From assembly GCA_000333855.2 (NCBI GenBank), contig CM007319.1:2044205-2108204 (forward strand): a DNA stretch of 64,000 nucleotides, read 5' to 3'. This DNA is from Endotrypanum monterogeii (Eukaryota > Euglenozoa > Kinetoplastea > Trypanosomatida > Trypanosomatidae). The translations under genes were made by a program, and so were the position numbers. Below the pieces are notes generated by a model, which was given only the letters and a program-made list of their open reading frames with translations, had not been told where the DNA came from and did not search any database. Shown here in pieces: positions 1-9,707 of the stretch. The stretch's first letter is position 1, and each line of letters starts with the position of its first letter.

Positions 1-1623
1 CTCATCAAACAAATCGATGTACTGGCCTACAATCCGCATAACGTGCTGCATGGTGCGCCAGTTCACCACTGACTCCGAGACCCAGGAAAGAAACGCGTCG
101 AGCACTGAAGAGAAAAAGGACGCACGGGCTCCAGTTTTCAGTTCACTGCGGAAGTAGTCGAGAAGGATGCTGATATGTGGGAGCAGCGCAGCCCGTACAC
201 ACGGGTTAGAATCAGTGATGAGGCGCAGGAAGGGCTGCTCCAGCAGGTTAGCCGTGGGTGTGCGTAGCAGTGGGATAAGCTCGTGCATTCCAGCAGCAGT
301 GCTGAGTCGGGCAGCAACGCATTTATCAGTGGCCAGGGACAAAAGTACCTTGCTCAAGTGCGTGGCGAACACGGCGCGAGGAAGTGATGCGACTACCGCG
401 GGAAAGTTAAAGGCGCACTGACGCCGGGCATCCTCTTCGTGTCGCGTCGCAGCGGCGCAGAAGAATTTCGCAAAAAGCGCCACGTCCTCCTCGGAGACGA
501 TGTCTGTCTTTATGGCGTCAAGGAAACGACCAAACTCCCCGACGAGTAAGCCGACCACTTCACTTGGAGGGTTCGAAATGAAATTCTTGATGATCGGGAA
601 CAACTTCTCTCGGCGGTAGGCAGGGCCAAAAAACTCCACTAAATCAATAAGACATGAAAATGCGGCTCGCGACACGGCTTGCTCCTCGTCATTTAGGAGC
701 TCAAACAAGTCCGGTGCCACGCGTGTTTTGGCCCTCTCAACGCCCAGCGAATGCGCAATCGCACACAGCTGCTGGCACATATGCTGACGGACACCAACGT
801 TCGTGTCTTGGCATAGGGCCAAGGCCCGAGGAAGCAGAAGCTGCTCTACTTTGTCGTCCGCTATGTGGCGACACAAAGCACCGAAAAGTCTGCAACTCAG
901 CTCGCGCTGATCCTGTGGCTGCGCGTGCTCTGACTTGCTAAGCGCCAGGCTCACCAAATCACCCTGCAGCACGCGAGGGGGCAAATGATCTATGAGCCCC
1001 AGCAGCAGCCCACACCACGCTATGCGAATTTCGGGCGTCTGGACAGTCAACATTGTCTTTGTGACATCATAGATCACAGTCGATGTGTTCAAGTCCAAGA
1101 GACCTACAAGCTTTAGTAGCTCTACCGGTGCGCGACACTGGAGCTCGGGATCTTGCGCCCACATGGAGTCCAACATTGTCTCGAGCACCTTCGCGACTCC
1201 CTTCGAGGAAAGCTCTGCGAGCTGATCGCCGACGTGGACGAAGAAAGAGATGCGCTGCCCTGTACTCCCATTTGCCATCATATACTTTGCAGACTCCTCT
1301 ACCGAAAGCCGCTCCTTCTCCACATACCGCTGCACCGCTTCCTCGCGCTCTAAAGCCGCGTTCATGGCCTCTATATTCTCGGCGCCCGGCACCTCGCGCA
1401 CCAGTGCAGTCGGGTCATCAGGAAGTGTTGTGGAGGGCATAAAGCGCAAACCATCCTTACCCGACGCATCCCGTTTGGGAAACGGCGCAGCCCAGTTGTC
1501 GACATTTCCACCAGGAACGCCTTTTATCTTAATCTTCGGCTTCTTGTGTTGCACCGTTGTTTGGGCTGCTCGAGCCTCCTCGAGGAATTGTTGGCGTAGC
1601 TCAAATGGCGAGCGATAATCCAT
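1..1623 (-). CDS. PPP4R4-like HEAT-repeat phosphatase regulatory subunit (3' end outside window)
   Basis: The frame is open from the ATG at 1621-1623 to the window edge (541 codons, no stop), so the C-terminus is missing. The protein is almost entirely helical with HEAT-like repeats. One stretch reads LCQDTNVGVRQHMCQQL, followed by an LFELLNDEEQAVSRAAF-type repeat and then LVEFFGPAYRRE. This spacing and wording resembles PPP4R4/PPP4R1 and the PP2A scaffold family, whose members bind a PP4 or PP2A catalytic subunit and act as scaffold. The first ~70 residues are basic and low in complexity, and a short acidic/basic helix precedes the repeats. A weak acceptor AG at 1634-1635 lies just upstream of the ATG. 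It is the last gene seen of the minus-strand cluster. The family call is by eye. A generic HEAT protein is the alternative, and the catalytic partner cannot be inferred. Confidence 0.65.
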   Translation of the reverse strand, partial: MDYRSPFELRQQFLEEARAAQTTVQHKKPKIKIKGVPGGNVDNWAAPFPKRDASGKDGLRFMPSTTLPDDPTALVREVPGAENIEAMNAALEREEAVQRYVEKERLSVEESAKYMMANGSTGQRISFFVHVGDQLAELSSKGVAKVLETMLDSMWAQDPELQCRAPVELLKLVGLLDLNTSTVIYDVTKTMLTVQTPEIRIAWCGLLLGLIDHLPPRVLQGDLVSLALSKSEHAQPQDQRELSCRLFGALCRHIADDKVEQLLLPRALALCQDTNVGVRQHMCQQLCAIAHSLGVERAKTRVAPDLFELLNDEEQAVSRAAFSCLIDLVEFFGPAYRREKLFPIIKNFISNPPSEVVGLLVGEFGRFLDAIKTDIVSEEDVALFAKFFCAAATRHEEDARRQCAFNFPAVVASLPRAVFATHLSKVLLSLATDKCVAARLSTAAGMHELIPLLRTPTANLLEQPFLRLITDSNPCVRAALLPHISILLDYFRSELKTGARASFFSSVLDAFLSWVSESVVNWRTMQHVMRIVGQYIDLFDE

Positions 1624-2730
1624 CGGCTGGCAACTGCAACGATTAAGGGAACTAAACACAACGGCCAGCAGAAACGAGGCGAAGAGGTAAATATGATTGG
1701 GTGATTAACACGACAGAACAAAACCCCCTGATTGCGTTGCGTGTATGCGTGCACGCCCGTGCAAATGCGTGTGTTCGATGACAGAATGAACAACAAATAA
1801 TAACAATAACGGCAACAGAACAAAGTTGAAATAGTGCTCGCTCGAATGCTTCAGAGGGATCGGGTCTGGGATCATACGCGTATAGAAGCCACGAAGTTAC
1901 ACACGTGAGACGAATTTCAGAAGGCAAAAAAAAAAAAGACGGGCGGCAGTGTGCATACACAAAAAAAAAAGACAGAGAAAAAAAAAAAGATGCTCAAACT
2001 TCCTTCCAACCTCCCGCTGCCCCGACCAAAGTTATGGTCGCTTTTCGTGAAGATAAATCTGCTTCTGTGTGTTTCTGTGAGTCGCCTGCACAATGGTGAA
2101 ACAAAGATTTGTAGATCGGCAGCAGCCTCGGTCCTGCAGGATGCCGTAAGTGCGGTTAGACAGGTCGAGCGAATTCCCAAGAAGGAACACTAAGAAAAAC
2201 AGCACCAAAAGGTTGCGCAATGTCACCGCCTGATTTCCACAGCTAAAGGGAAACATAAAATTTAAAATCTATTTGTGTGTGCGTGTGTGTTTGTAAAATT
2301 CAGAAAAGGATTAGCAAGATGGCGAGATAAGTGAGGAGGGTACGCAATTTCCACTCAACGGAGGCCGGGATACAAGAGTACGGGATAAAAATAGCGGTCT
2401 GCAGTCGAGCTGCAGCAAGTAGGGGTCAACCACAAGACGCAACGCGAAGAAAACAAAAAGCCTGGCAACGCGAGGCACCGCTTGAGCCCCTTCGCGAAGC
2501 CAAGACCCAGCGTGCGACGACACACCTGCACCCAGAGGAATACTGTACCGCCACAGAAAATGATGCCTGCGTGAGCGAACTCAGTGCAGAGAGCTTCCTC
2601 ACCACCACCCAGAAATCCGTATTGTAGACACGCAGAACAACAGAAAGGCCTGTACATCTAATTCCAAAAGGTTCATCATTATTATTATTATTATTTTTTT
2701 TTGCACTGCAGGCATTACGCGATGCATTGC
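1624..2730. other. Intergenic spacer, no gene seen
   Basis: It holds the 5' UTR of the PPP4R4-like gene and the 3' UTR of the AAA ATPase gene. There are A-runs at 1926-1937, 1961-1970 and 1980-1988 (T-runs on the transcribed strand), a short TG-rich stretch near 2275-2292 and an (ATT)n-T10 tract at 2677-2702. The open frames across it are low-complexity and antisense, and none looks like a protein. Confidence 0.6.
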
Positions 2731-4329
2731 TTACTCGAAGTGTAGGTATTCTACCCGCTGCAACATGCAGCAGTTCTCAAAAATATAACCGCGAATCTCG
2801 GCAGTGGTGGGCAAAGGCAAAAAGCCTGCCGAGGCCGCTTCCCAACCGTGCCGCTGTGCACCTCCTTCGAAGACCTTCCGTAAGAGATACTGAAGAGATG
2901 CGGCCGTGCAGCCCACCGCATGGTCGGCAATCAGCAGAACGCACTCGCGTTTCTGCACCTCTCCCCCTTTGAATTTCTGAAAGAAATCTGAGCAGAGCTC
3001 CTCTGCAGCATCCCGGGTGAGGGGCGGGATGAACACCGGCGTCTCGAGCCGTCCCTGTCGAAGGACGGCAGCGTCTAGCACGTGCGGTGCATTCGTAATC
3101 CCAATCGTGAGCACGCCGCTATTATCTGTAACGCCATCCAGCTCACAAAGAAGTCCCGCCAGCATACGCCTCGTGACATCGAGCTGTCCCCTGCCGCCTC
3201 CCTTGTCTCCGTCACCGCTCTGCATCGCACCACGAGATTGCGCTATGACATCCAGGTCCTCCAGGACCACGACAGCTGGAATGCGAGCCCGAGCTCGGCG
3301 ATACACTTCGCGCAACTTCTCCTCACTCTCTCCGAGGTACTTCGAGAAGAGCATCGTGCACTCCACAAAATAAAAGGGCACCGACGGGAACTCGCTGGCG
3401 GTCTGTCGAGCCAAAGTCGACTTGCCACACCCCGACGGGCCGTGGAAAAGTAAGCCAGTGGAGGCGGGGAGGGATGCGATCAGCTGACCGCAACCGCCCG
3501 GTCTCCTCTGCGCAGTGAAGACAGAAATGAGGGTGTTTATTCGGTGTCGAACATCCTCTAGACCGTAAAGGTGGGTGGGACTTTGAGCAGCACTAGTGGG
3601 GAAGCGGTGGTGGAGAAGGAAAGCAGAGTCTTCCTTTGCCAGTGACCGCCGCTTTGCCTCGGTGGCACCGTCTGTGGAAGCCTCGAGTGACATGCAGACA
3701 TTGAAGAGAAACCTTTGGCGTGAGGCACAAATAGTGTGTGCCCCAATCAGAAGCTCACCGTGTGATTTAAACCAGGGCTTCGGAACACTTCGCAAGAACC
3801 TCCTCATACCTGCCTCGGTGAGATCTTGCAGAGGGTACGGTACAGGCATCTTCTGCGCGAGCAACCATGCAGGAATCATATCTCGACTTGGGGCACTCCC
3901 GACCAACGCGCATGCGCAGCCCGTCAAGACTGACTGGAGAATTCGCTGGAGAGTCGGCAACAACCCATTAATACTGCAGAGGGACCAAAGGAGGTCGATG
4001 TCATCAGCGACGATAATCGAGTAGGAGCTAAACGGTGACACACGGGCATTGGGCAATGGCATAAAAGACTTACTGTGAGCTACCCCGGCATAGGTCAGCG
4101 TCCATATCGTGAAACCATCGCCCGATGAAGCAGACGCGGGCGTGTTGAGAATACCCTGAACTGTGGTAGCGTGTCGAGCATTGACTGTTGCTGACAGTCC
4201 GCTCGCAAAGCTGTGAAGTGCTGTGCTCTTGCCCGCACCCTTACCACCAACAACGAGAAGAAACAGCGATTTCCCCCCAACTTGTCGAAGCCTCTGTACA
4301 TCAGCGATGAGGTGGCCATCAACGGACAT
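2731..4329 (-). CDS. AAA ATPase with two AAA-like modules
   Basis: 532 aa from an ATG at 4327-4329. Module 1 has Walker A GGKGAGKST (residues 28-36) and a Walker B-like IIVADDID (105-112). Module 2 has Walker A GPSGCGKST (about 295-303), Walker B VVVLEDLD (about 345-352), a sensor-1-like TIGITNAP and a second-region-of-homology LRQGRLE. The layout resembles type II AAA proteins (NVL, AFG2/SPATA5, PEX1/PEX6), but the protein is shorter and lacks an obvious substrate-binding N-domain. Module 1 is degenerate after Walker B. In module 2 the acidic pair of Walker B is ED, where the family usually has DE, so the catalytic glutamate may be replaced by aspartate. The substrate is unknown; a remodelling role is inferred from the fold only. 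A strong acceptor lies 63 bases upstream. Confidence 0.8.
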   Translation of the reverse strand: MSVDGHLIADVQRLRQVGGKSLFLLVVGGKGAGKSTALHSFASGLSATVNARHATTVQGILNTPASASSGDGFTIWTLTYAGVAHSKSFMPLPNARVSPFSSYSIIVADDIDLLWSLCSINGLLPTLQRILQSVLTGCACALVGSAPSRDMIPAWLLAQKMPVPYPLQDLTEAGMRRFLRSVPKPWFKSHGELLIGAHTICASRQRFLFNVCMSLEASTDGATEAKRRSLAKEDSAFLLHHRFPTSAAQSPTHLYGLEDVRHRINTLISVFTAQRRPGGCGQLIASLPASTGLLFHGPSGCGKSTLARQTASEFPSVPFYFVECTMLFSKYLGESEEKLREVYRRARARIPAVVVLEDLDVIAQSRGAMQSGDGDKGGGRGQLDVTRRMLAGLLCELDGVTDNSGVLTIGITNAPHVLDAAVLRQGRLETPVFIPPLTRDAAEELCSDFFQKFKGGEVQKRECVLLIADHAVGCTAASLQYLLRKVFEGGAQRHGWEAASAGFLPLPTTAEIRGYIFENCCMLQRVEYLHFE

Positions 4330-4392
4330 GGGGAACGATCATAAGTGGTGGGGTCTCGCGTCCGTTTTTGACTATGGGAAGTGTGCCCCAGC

Positions 4393-4394
4393 CT
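4393..4394 (-). promoter_or_regulatory. Predicted trans-splice acceptor AG for the AAA gene
   Basis: On the minus strand a run of twelve T follows a CTCT stretch and ends in CTAG, giving a textbook polypyrimidine tract and AG. The predicted 5' UTR is about 63 bases and contains no ATG before the start at 4329. Confidence 0.6.
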
Positions 4395-4898
4395 AGAAAA
4401 AAAAAAAAGAGATAGGCAAAGGCAATGACTGAGGTGAACACAAATGGGAGCAAAAAAGGGGAAATAAAATCCGATTAGGGAAACACCTCACCACTGGAAC
4501 TAAGAAAATAGAGAGCTCGTAAATGGTAACATAAAGAAAAAAGTAGAAACATTTAGTCGAGATATCAGGTCAGCCACATTGTCGGCTGGGGGAAACACCG
4601 GCAGGGGTCTTCCGGGTGCGCTGGGTACGCGAGGCGTGCCTGGTCGTCATGCGCTACGACCACATCGCGTTGCCTCTACGTCAACTGTCTCTTATGGATG
4701 CATGCGGCACCGTTTTCCCAAGAATGATCACCCCTAATGTTAGACGAAAAACTCATTACTGTGTCTCCCCTTTACCGGCGAGAGGTCTCTCGAATATGAT
4801 ATTATTTTTCTTGCTTGGAGATCCACAAAGCACGAGAGTGTCCGGGGAAAAGAGCCAAAAGGATATCGGCAACTTGATCTCTCGAGTACACGCACATC

Positions 4899-4911
4899 TA
4901 TACATATACAT

Positions 4912-4948
<37 letters not shown>
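4899..4948. repeat. TATACA/(TA)n microsatellite
   Basis: TATACATATACA units grade into a pure TA run of about 25 bases. It lies in the 3' UTR side of the spacer between the phosducin-like and AAA genes. Confidence 0.9.
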
Positions 4949-5195
4949 GACTGAGTGCGTCAAAGCGATAGCACACCTTCGCACACGATAAGTGGAGCAG
5001 AGCGAGCAGAAACGCAGGAAGAACGACAAGGGCAACCACATCCACAAGAATGAGCTTTCGTGCTGACGTAATCCAAAGGACTAAATAAGCTCAACACACC
5101 ACTGCAGTCATCTCATATATGCACAACTGCGTCGCGGCCCACCTGTCACATACGTGCATCGGCGGCGAAAGTTTGGAGAGAGAATACTAACCTCA

Positions 5196-5921
5196 TCAAT
5201 CATCATTGCTAGGAGCCTCGCCACATGTGTCATCCTCGCTGCGCGTGAGCACGCCGCTCTGAATAAGTTCCCGCTCCACACTAACCAGTGTTAGCTGCCT
5301 CTGCTTCTGCCAATCCCCCAGCCCGGTGACCTGCTTCTTCAGCTCCCTGTCCTTGTAGAGGAGTACACAAGGGAGATGACGGTCAGGGAACTGAGGAATC
5401 GCCTCTGTGGAGATGATCGAAACAAATTTCACGGAGCGGTGCCGTTGCGCCACGATGCGGAGCACCGACAACAGCGCCTCACAGTCGCTGTGACTTGGTT
5501 TGATTAGTACCGCCACTACCCAGCACATCGAAGAGGCGTCCGTCACCTCAGCGACGTAGTCAGTGCCCGGAATGTGCCGTAGCACCCCAAAGCGCTCTTT
5601 TTCTTTTTCTCTCTGAAGCTCCATCATCCGCTTTCGCCGTATAGCGACCAATGCCTCCTCGTCGTCGGAGTCCAGCGATGCGCTGGGGTCATCCTCTCCA
5701 CTCCTTGTGCTGCATGTGTAGCCATTGCGTTGAGCCTTGGCCTCGATCCTCTCCGCTTGTGGATTGTAAGCCGTGAGGCAAGTGTTCTCGTTTTGATCAG
5801 CAATTTTCTGTGCGAGTATTTCCAACTCGTGTGTTTCGTACAACCCGACACGATTGCCGTATCGGTATTGCACGTCCTCCCACTCAGTGGTGTGGATGCG
5901 TTTATCAGCTGTGCGCTCCAT
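5196..5921 (-). CDS. Phosducin-like protein (PLP2/PDCL3 type)
   Basis: 241 aa from the ATG at 5919-5921; the codon before it is GTG and was not used. An N-terminal helical part starts with TEWEDVQYRYG, an H1-like motif typical of PLP2/PDCL2/PDCL3. An acidic linker (SDDEEALVAIRRKRMMELQ, about 85-103) leads to a thioredoxin-like fold at about 111-215 that begins FGVLRHIPGTDYVAEVT and includes VKFVSIISTEAIPQFPDRHLPCVLLYKD. No CxxC redox pair is present, as expected for this family. Family knowledge: PLP2 proteins are co-chaperones of the CCT/TRiC chaperonin for actin and tubulin folding, and some have been linked to flagellar proteins. Length fits the family. The C-terminus is short and acidic. 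Cytosolic location is inferred. Confidence 0.85.
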   Translation of the reverse strand: MERTADKRIHTTEWEDVQYRYGNRVGLYETHELEILAQKIADQNENTCLTAYNPQAERIEAKAQRNGYTCSTRSGEDDPSASLDSDDEEALVAIRRKRMMELQREKEKERFGVLRHIPGTDYVAEVTDASSMCWVVAVLIKPSHSDCEALLSVLRIVAQRHRSVKFVSIISTEAIPQFPDRHLPCVLLYKDRELKKQVTGLGDWQKQRQLTLVSVERELIQSGVLTRSEDDTCGEAPSNDD

Positions 5922-6052
5922 CACTCTAGACGGGTAGAAGAACTCAAGAAAGCCGTCGCGTCACTGAGAATGTGCTTCAAGAGCGAGACGTATGAGCTGC
6001 GAGCGAAGGCGCGCGTGATTTTTTTTTTTAGACTAACTGCACCTCTTCCACA

Positions 6053-6054
6053 CT
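6053..6054 (-). promoter_or_regulatory. Predicted trans-splice acceptor AG for the phosducin-like gene
   Basis: The minus strand reads a TTTTTCTTTCTCC-type pyrimidine tract over about 6057-6100, ending in CTGTAG. It gives a 5' UTR of about 130 bases. Confidence 0.5.
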
Positions 6055-6346
6055 ACAGAGAGAAGAATATCGAGAAGTCCGAGACGGAGAAAGAAAAACG
6101 ATATTATAAATAAATATCAACATTTATATACACTGACGTTCACGTGGTGTATGCATGAGGCACGAGGATGAGATGAGCCCGTCGCTGAGTGGCGCAAATC
6201 TTCTTCGATGAGTCCTGTCAAGGGCACAGGTGGAGGTGTACACACCAAACAAAGAGCCAGCAACAATATATAAAAGTACACTGGAGAGTATAAATCACAG
6301 ACACCGAGTTGGTCTCACTTTGGAGCCTGCAACTATATATTGCAGT

Positions 6347-6373
6347 GGTGTGTGTGTGTGTGTGTGTGTGTGC
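6347..6373. repeat. (TG)n microsatellite
   Basis: Uninterrupted TG dinucleotides for about 26 bases in the spacer between the phosducin-like gene and the 290-aa unknown. Confidence 0.9.
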
Positions 6374-6935
6374 GCGAGAAAAGCGGATGAGGTGCTCACG
6401 CGGACGCTGAAAATCGAATCAGTTTTTCTCAAGAAAAAAGATGCTCCTCTTGTTGACAAGTGCCCCCCCCCTGTGTACGGTCATCCACAGCCTGACACAG
6501 CTAAGCAGGGGGGGTGACGCCCCTCTCCGTGGAGAGAGAAGCAAAATATTTTTTTTTTTTAAAGTGATGTACATGAAAAAAAAAAGTATACATTTCAAAC
6601 ATACCATCTATCATGCAAACAAAACAGCTTTTCACGGCAACAAGTGCACAAGCAAGCGCACGGAGAGGCAGACGCATGACTTCTCTGGTGTAGTTCCCTC
6701 CAGACGAAGTCGCGCCTCTGAGACCTAAAGGAATAAAATTCAGTAAAAAAAAGAAAAAACGAAAGCCCGAACATGGGCGAATACGAGCCCCGAATGCAAA
6801 TGTATCAAGAATGCAGTAAACATTTTGTTAAGAAATTTACAGGAACGCCACAGGGGCAGCGCAAAACGCTGGCTAAGATAATGTTTGAAGCGTCGAGAAA
6901 ATTCTCGCAGTTACACTTCGACAGTAAACACGTAT

Positions 6936-6981
<46 letters not shown>
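6936..6981. repeat. Compound (CA)n(TA)n microsatellite
   Basis: About 23 bases of CA switch directly to about 22 bases of TA. It ends 14 bases downstream of the stop codon of the 290-aa unknown, so it sits at the beginning of that gene's 3' UTR. Confidence 0.9.
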
Positions 6982-6994
6982 AAGGGCTATCGGC

Positions 6995-7867
6995 TTAGCG
7001 AGAGCCTACCACTGTGCTCATAGCTTCACGTTTGAGGCTGGTAGGTTGGTGGTGACCAGGCTGATATGTGCCGTTGGTGGCCATCGTAGTTGTGCGCTTA
7101 GTGCTCGACCATGTCGGAATCGGTCCTGGGAACTCGCTCCGCGCGGCACGAACAGCTGGCACCTCGGGTAGGTACACCTGATTTCTGCAGGAACGCGGAT
7201 ATGTTTTGCAAGCGGAGATGTGCGTGTGAGGGTAGCAACTGTGAGACTTCTGAATAACGCCAATGTTGCCGTTCTCATCAAAGACATACATCAGCCTGTC
7301 TGACTCCTCCATCTCTTTTGTGGTAGGGTCTCGCCCCCTGTACCGCCGAAAGGCCTCGCGGTAGGCAGTCGCCGCGGCAATGCCGGCGTCATCTGACGGC
7401 TTAGGTCGCTTGATTGGTGAACCCGTCGCTGCCTCTGCGTATCGGTAAACAAAATCCATATCTTTGCGCGGCAATACCCCGCGGCTGCGCAGAGTCTGAA
7501 ATGGGTCACACCAGCTGCGGGCGCCTTTCACAAACTTGTGCGAGCAGTCTTTAAAGTAAGAGCCGCTTGGGGTCGCATCGGACGTAGTGCAGCTGGCGAT
7601 CAAGTCGTCCTTCGCCTCTTTTCTTGTGCCGTAGCGTAGCCAGCGCTCCGTTCCGGGACCGGCTGTCGCTGTAGACGACACGCGACGCTTAATAGAGTTG
7701 TCGGTAGGTAACGTCACCGCGGGTGGGAGATTGATTTCTGGAAATGTGGTTCTTTTCTTGGGGAGGCGCCGAGAATGCGCCTCGATCTCGTTCACATGAA
7801 TGAGCAAATCCTCCCTGCACTGCTTCTTCAGGGTGCTGGAGTGCAGCTGCTGCTCAAGAGTGGTCAT
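6995..7867 (-). CDS. Hypothetical protein, 290 aa, basic
   Basis: Begins at the ATG at 7865-7867; the longer frame starts at TTG and was not used. I do not recognise a family. Visible parts are a helical N-terminus (TTLEQQLHSSTLKKQCREDLLIHVNEIE), a basic patch RRLPKKRT, and a middle with SGSYFKDCSHKFVKGARSW. Then come an AYREAFRRYRGRDPTTKEMEE helix, a YVFDENGNIGV strand motif and a disordered Ser/Thr-rich C-terminus. There is no membrane segment or signal peptide. Codon use and position in the cluster support a real gene. A cytoskeletal or flagellar role is possible for this kind of kinetoplastid protein, but nothing here proves it. The nearest good acceptor is at 8114-8115, implying a 5' UTR of about 250 bases with a TA microsatellite in it. 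Confidence 0.75.
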   Translation of the reverse strand: MTTLEQQLHSSTLKKQCREDLLIHVNEIEAHSRRLPKKRTTFPEINLPPAVTLPTDNSIKRRVSSTATAGPGTERWLRYGTRKEAKDDLIASCTTSDATPSGSYFKDCSHKFVKGARSWCDPFQTLRSRGVLPRKDMDFVYRYAEAATGSPIKRPKPSDDAGIAAATAYREAFRRYRGRDPTTKEMEESDRLMYVFDENGNIGVIQKSHSCYPHTHISACKTYPRSCRNQVYLPEVPAVRAARSEFPGPIPTWSSTKRTTTMATNGTYQPGHHQPTSLKREAMSTVVGSR

Positions 7868-7945
7868 GGGCAACAAAAAGGAGCCAATCAGAGCACACGC
7901 AGAAAAAAGTTAACCTAAAACTCTAAATATATAAAATACATACCA

Positions 7946-7980
7946 TATATACATATATATATATATATATGTATATGTAT
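7946..7980. repeat. (TA)n microsatellite in predicted 5' UTR
   Basis: An ATACATATATAT to GTATATGTAT run lies between the predicted acceptor (8114) and the ATG (7867) of the 290-aa unknown. Confidence 0.85.
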
Positions 7981-8113
7981 GGTTGCTGTTGATGTTTCCT
8001 AAAGCAGCTCAATCCGCGCCAGTGGCTTCCAATGGTCAGTGTTTGCAAGTCCTGATTTTTGGTAAGAGACAAAATATATTGCACCTGTGAAGGACGCCAG
8101 GGAGCGGGACGCA

Positions 8114-8115
8114 CT
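8114..8115 (-). promoter_or_regulatory. Predicted trans-splice acceptor AG for the 290-aa unknown
   Basis: The minus strand has CCTC followed by a run of twelve T, then CGGGCAG. No equally good tract was seen closer to the ATG at 7867. Confidence 0.4.
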
Positions 8116-8783
8116 GCCCGAAAAAAAAAAAAGAGGTTATCAAACGTTAGCACAAGAAATGAAGTTGAGAGACGACAGATAAACGAAGTGGTGTATTTTT
8201 TTTTTTTAAGGAGGACGGCATGGACCTGAAGTTGCATATCCACACTGCGTCTGTGTATGTTTGATATCTCAGCTTAATTCCCTTACTGCCAATCAAGCAT
8301 TACACAGCACCACTGCATCTGTATCTTGAGTACTCCTCCATACCCGCAGGGAGAGGGTACCTCCACATGCTTATGCCTTCTCGCGATACGTCTGAGACTT
8401 CTGAGTGTGTTGGGGACTTATCTCTTTACCTGAAAGTCAACTGTAGGCTCGGAAGTACTCGATTTTTACAGGAAGATATTGTAACTTGGCAAGCACAAAC
8501 ACACACACGCACACACACTATTTACATCAACCAAAACACTGTTGAGTTGTCGTTGTATTGACCGGTGCAGGCACGTACCACTGCTCCTCGGCGTGTCTCT
8601 GCTTGATCTCGACCACTGCAAGCTATTTGCTTTGGCGACACAGAGCGTATATATATATATATATGAAGACGAATACGCGACAAAATGAGACAACGCTATG
8701 CACGCCAATCTCTTTCAAAAAAAAAAAGTGATAAACATTCGGCAGGAGTTGCGCATTGATTCTGTCTGTGTCTGTTTGACTGT

Positions 8784-8842
8784 CTGTGTGTGTGTGCGTG
8801 TGTGTGTGCGTGTGTGTGCGCGTGTGTGTGTGTGCGTGTGCA
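8784..8842. repeat. Interrupted (TG)n microsatellite
   Basis: About 58 bases of TG dinucleotides with regularly spaced CG interruptions (TGTGTGCG-like units). It is preceded by TCTGTCTG repeats from about 8760. Confidence 0.85.
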
Positions 8843-9036
8843 GTGGAAAAAAAAAAACACAATACAAAGGAGGTCGCCTTTGAAGTGGTACTGAGAGAGT
8901 GGGAACGGAGTCGGGGCATTTCTCCAAGACCGATACTGAAGACCAAAACACAGAGCGGAAAGTGAAACCGAGAAACATAAAATGAAAAAGAAATCCGATA
9001 CACACAGTTGCCGAACCAACGCAAAGGAGATAGCCC

Positions 9037-9699
9037 TCACCTCTTCAAATGCAGAGCCCCAATATTCACCGCGGCGCCACCGACGGTGTGGCCGCCACAC
9101 TTGAAGGCGGCCGACAAGAGCTGCTCGCGAGTGGCAATGATAGCGCTGATGAGACCCAGCCCAGCGACACTGACCGCGCCTATATCTACAGAGCACACGT
9201 TGCCGATGGATGACACCATGTCGCACGCATTTCGTGCCAGCACCAGAGAACGGTCCCCGCGCTTCGGACTGCTGGGGCCACGAGTGAGGTCGTGAAGGTC
9301 GAGTATCACCGCTGCAACATAGCCCCAGAAAAGCGACGCGCGCGAGATATTCGAGATCCTAGCCAAGCACGGCGACGCGTGGTCGAAGAAGCGACCAACG
9401 AAAACGACGTTGTCCAGCAGGCTGAATATACCGTCAAAGAGTACCCGCAGCAAAAAAACGACATCGCGCGGCTGCACAACGCGCTTCTCCATGGCATCGC
9501 TGATCTTTTGCACATTTCCAAGCCACGATAAAAGACGCATCAAACAACGTGCATCGGACATTGCCGCTCCAGTTTTTATAAAGTTAGAGTTTCCACGGAG
9601 AGCACCCATCATCTTGAAGAAGCATCCGGCGGCCTTGATCATTTTATCACGAGAATCGGTCGCCGCCATATACGTGTTGAGAGTAGCCACGACAGACAT
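9037..9699 (-). CDS. PEX11: Peroxin 11 family, glycosomal membrane protein
   Basis: 220 aa from the ATG at 9697-9699. Earlier ATG and TTG codons exist in frame, but a strong pyrimidine tract and CAG (9706-9707) lie between them and this ATG, so the mature mRNA should begin after them. The N-terminus MSVVATLNTYMAATDSRDKMIKAAG matches the PEX11 signature (T-D-x-R-D-K-x-x-K). The rest is hydrophobic and amphipathic: RVLFDGIFSLLDNVVFVGRF at about 85-104, LFWGYVAAVILDLHDLTRG at about 123-141 and a glycine-rich C-terminal segment. Family knowledge: PEX11 elongates and divides peroxisomes, and in kinetoplastids it acts on glycosomes. The GIM5 proteins are close relatives, so a GIM5-type assignment is the main alternative. 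Confidence 0.85.
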   Translation of the reverse strand: MSVVATLNTYMAATDSRDKMIKAAGCFFKMMGALRGNSNFIKTGAAMSDARCLMRLLSWLGNVQKISDAMEKRVVQPRDVVFLLRVLFDGIFSLLDNVVFVGRFFDHASPCLARISNISRASLFWGYVAAVILDLHDLTRGPSSPKRGDRSLVLARNACDMVSSIGNVCSVDIGAVSVAGLGLISAIIATREQLLSAAFKCGGHTVGGAAVNIGALHLKR

Positions 9700-9705
9700 A
9701 GTTGA

Positions 9706-9707
9706 CT
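9706..9707 (-). promoter_or_regulatory. Trans-splice acceptor AG that fixes the PEX11 start
   Basis: The minus strand has a long CTTTTTGTTTGTCTTCTTCT-type tract, then an ATG, then CTTCGCAG. The AG falls downstream of the first ATG and 6 bases upstream of the second, so only the second ATG would be in the mRNA. This gives a very short 5' UTR. Confidence 0.5.

Larger units (their letters stand above)
4330..5195. other. Intergenic spacer with (TA)n/TATACA microsatellite
   Basis: It contains the AAA gene's acceptor, the 3' UTR of the phosducin-like gene and a long AT microsatellite at about 4899-4948. No open frame with protein-like composition is seen on either strand. Confidence 0.6.
5922..6994. 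other. Intergenic spacer with TG and CA/TA microsatellites
   Basis: It holds the phosducin-like 5' UTR and the 3' UTR of the 290-aa unknown. It carries (TG)n at 6347-6373 and a compound (CA)n(TA)n at 6936-6981. Plus-strand open frames run through these repeats and are antisense to the cluster, so they were not called. Confidence 0.6.
7868..9036. other. Intergenic spacer rich in microsatellites
   Basis: Besides the TA run at 7946-7980, it has (CA)n near 8496-8518, (TA)n at 8647-8664 and a long TG/CG-interrupted array at 8784-8842. The 3' UTR of PEX11 is at its right end. No gene is seen. Confidence 0.6.

Noticed and set aside
8466..9024. Several frames coding poly-HT or poly-VCV
   Set aside because: They are translations of TG/CA microsatellites.
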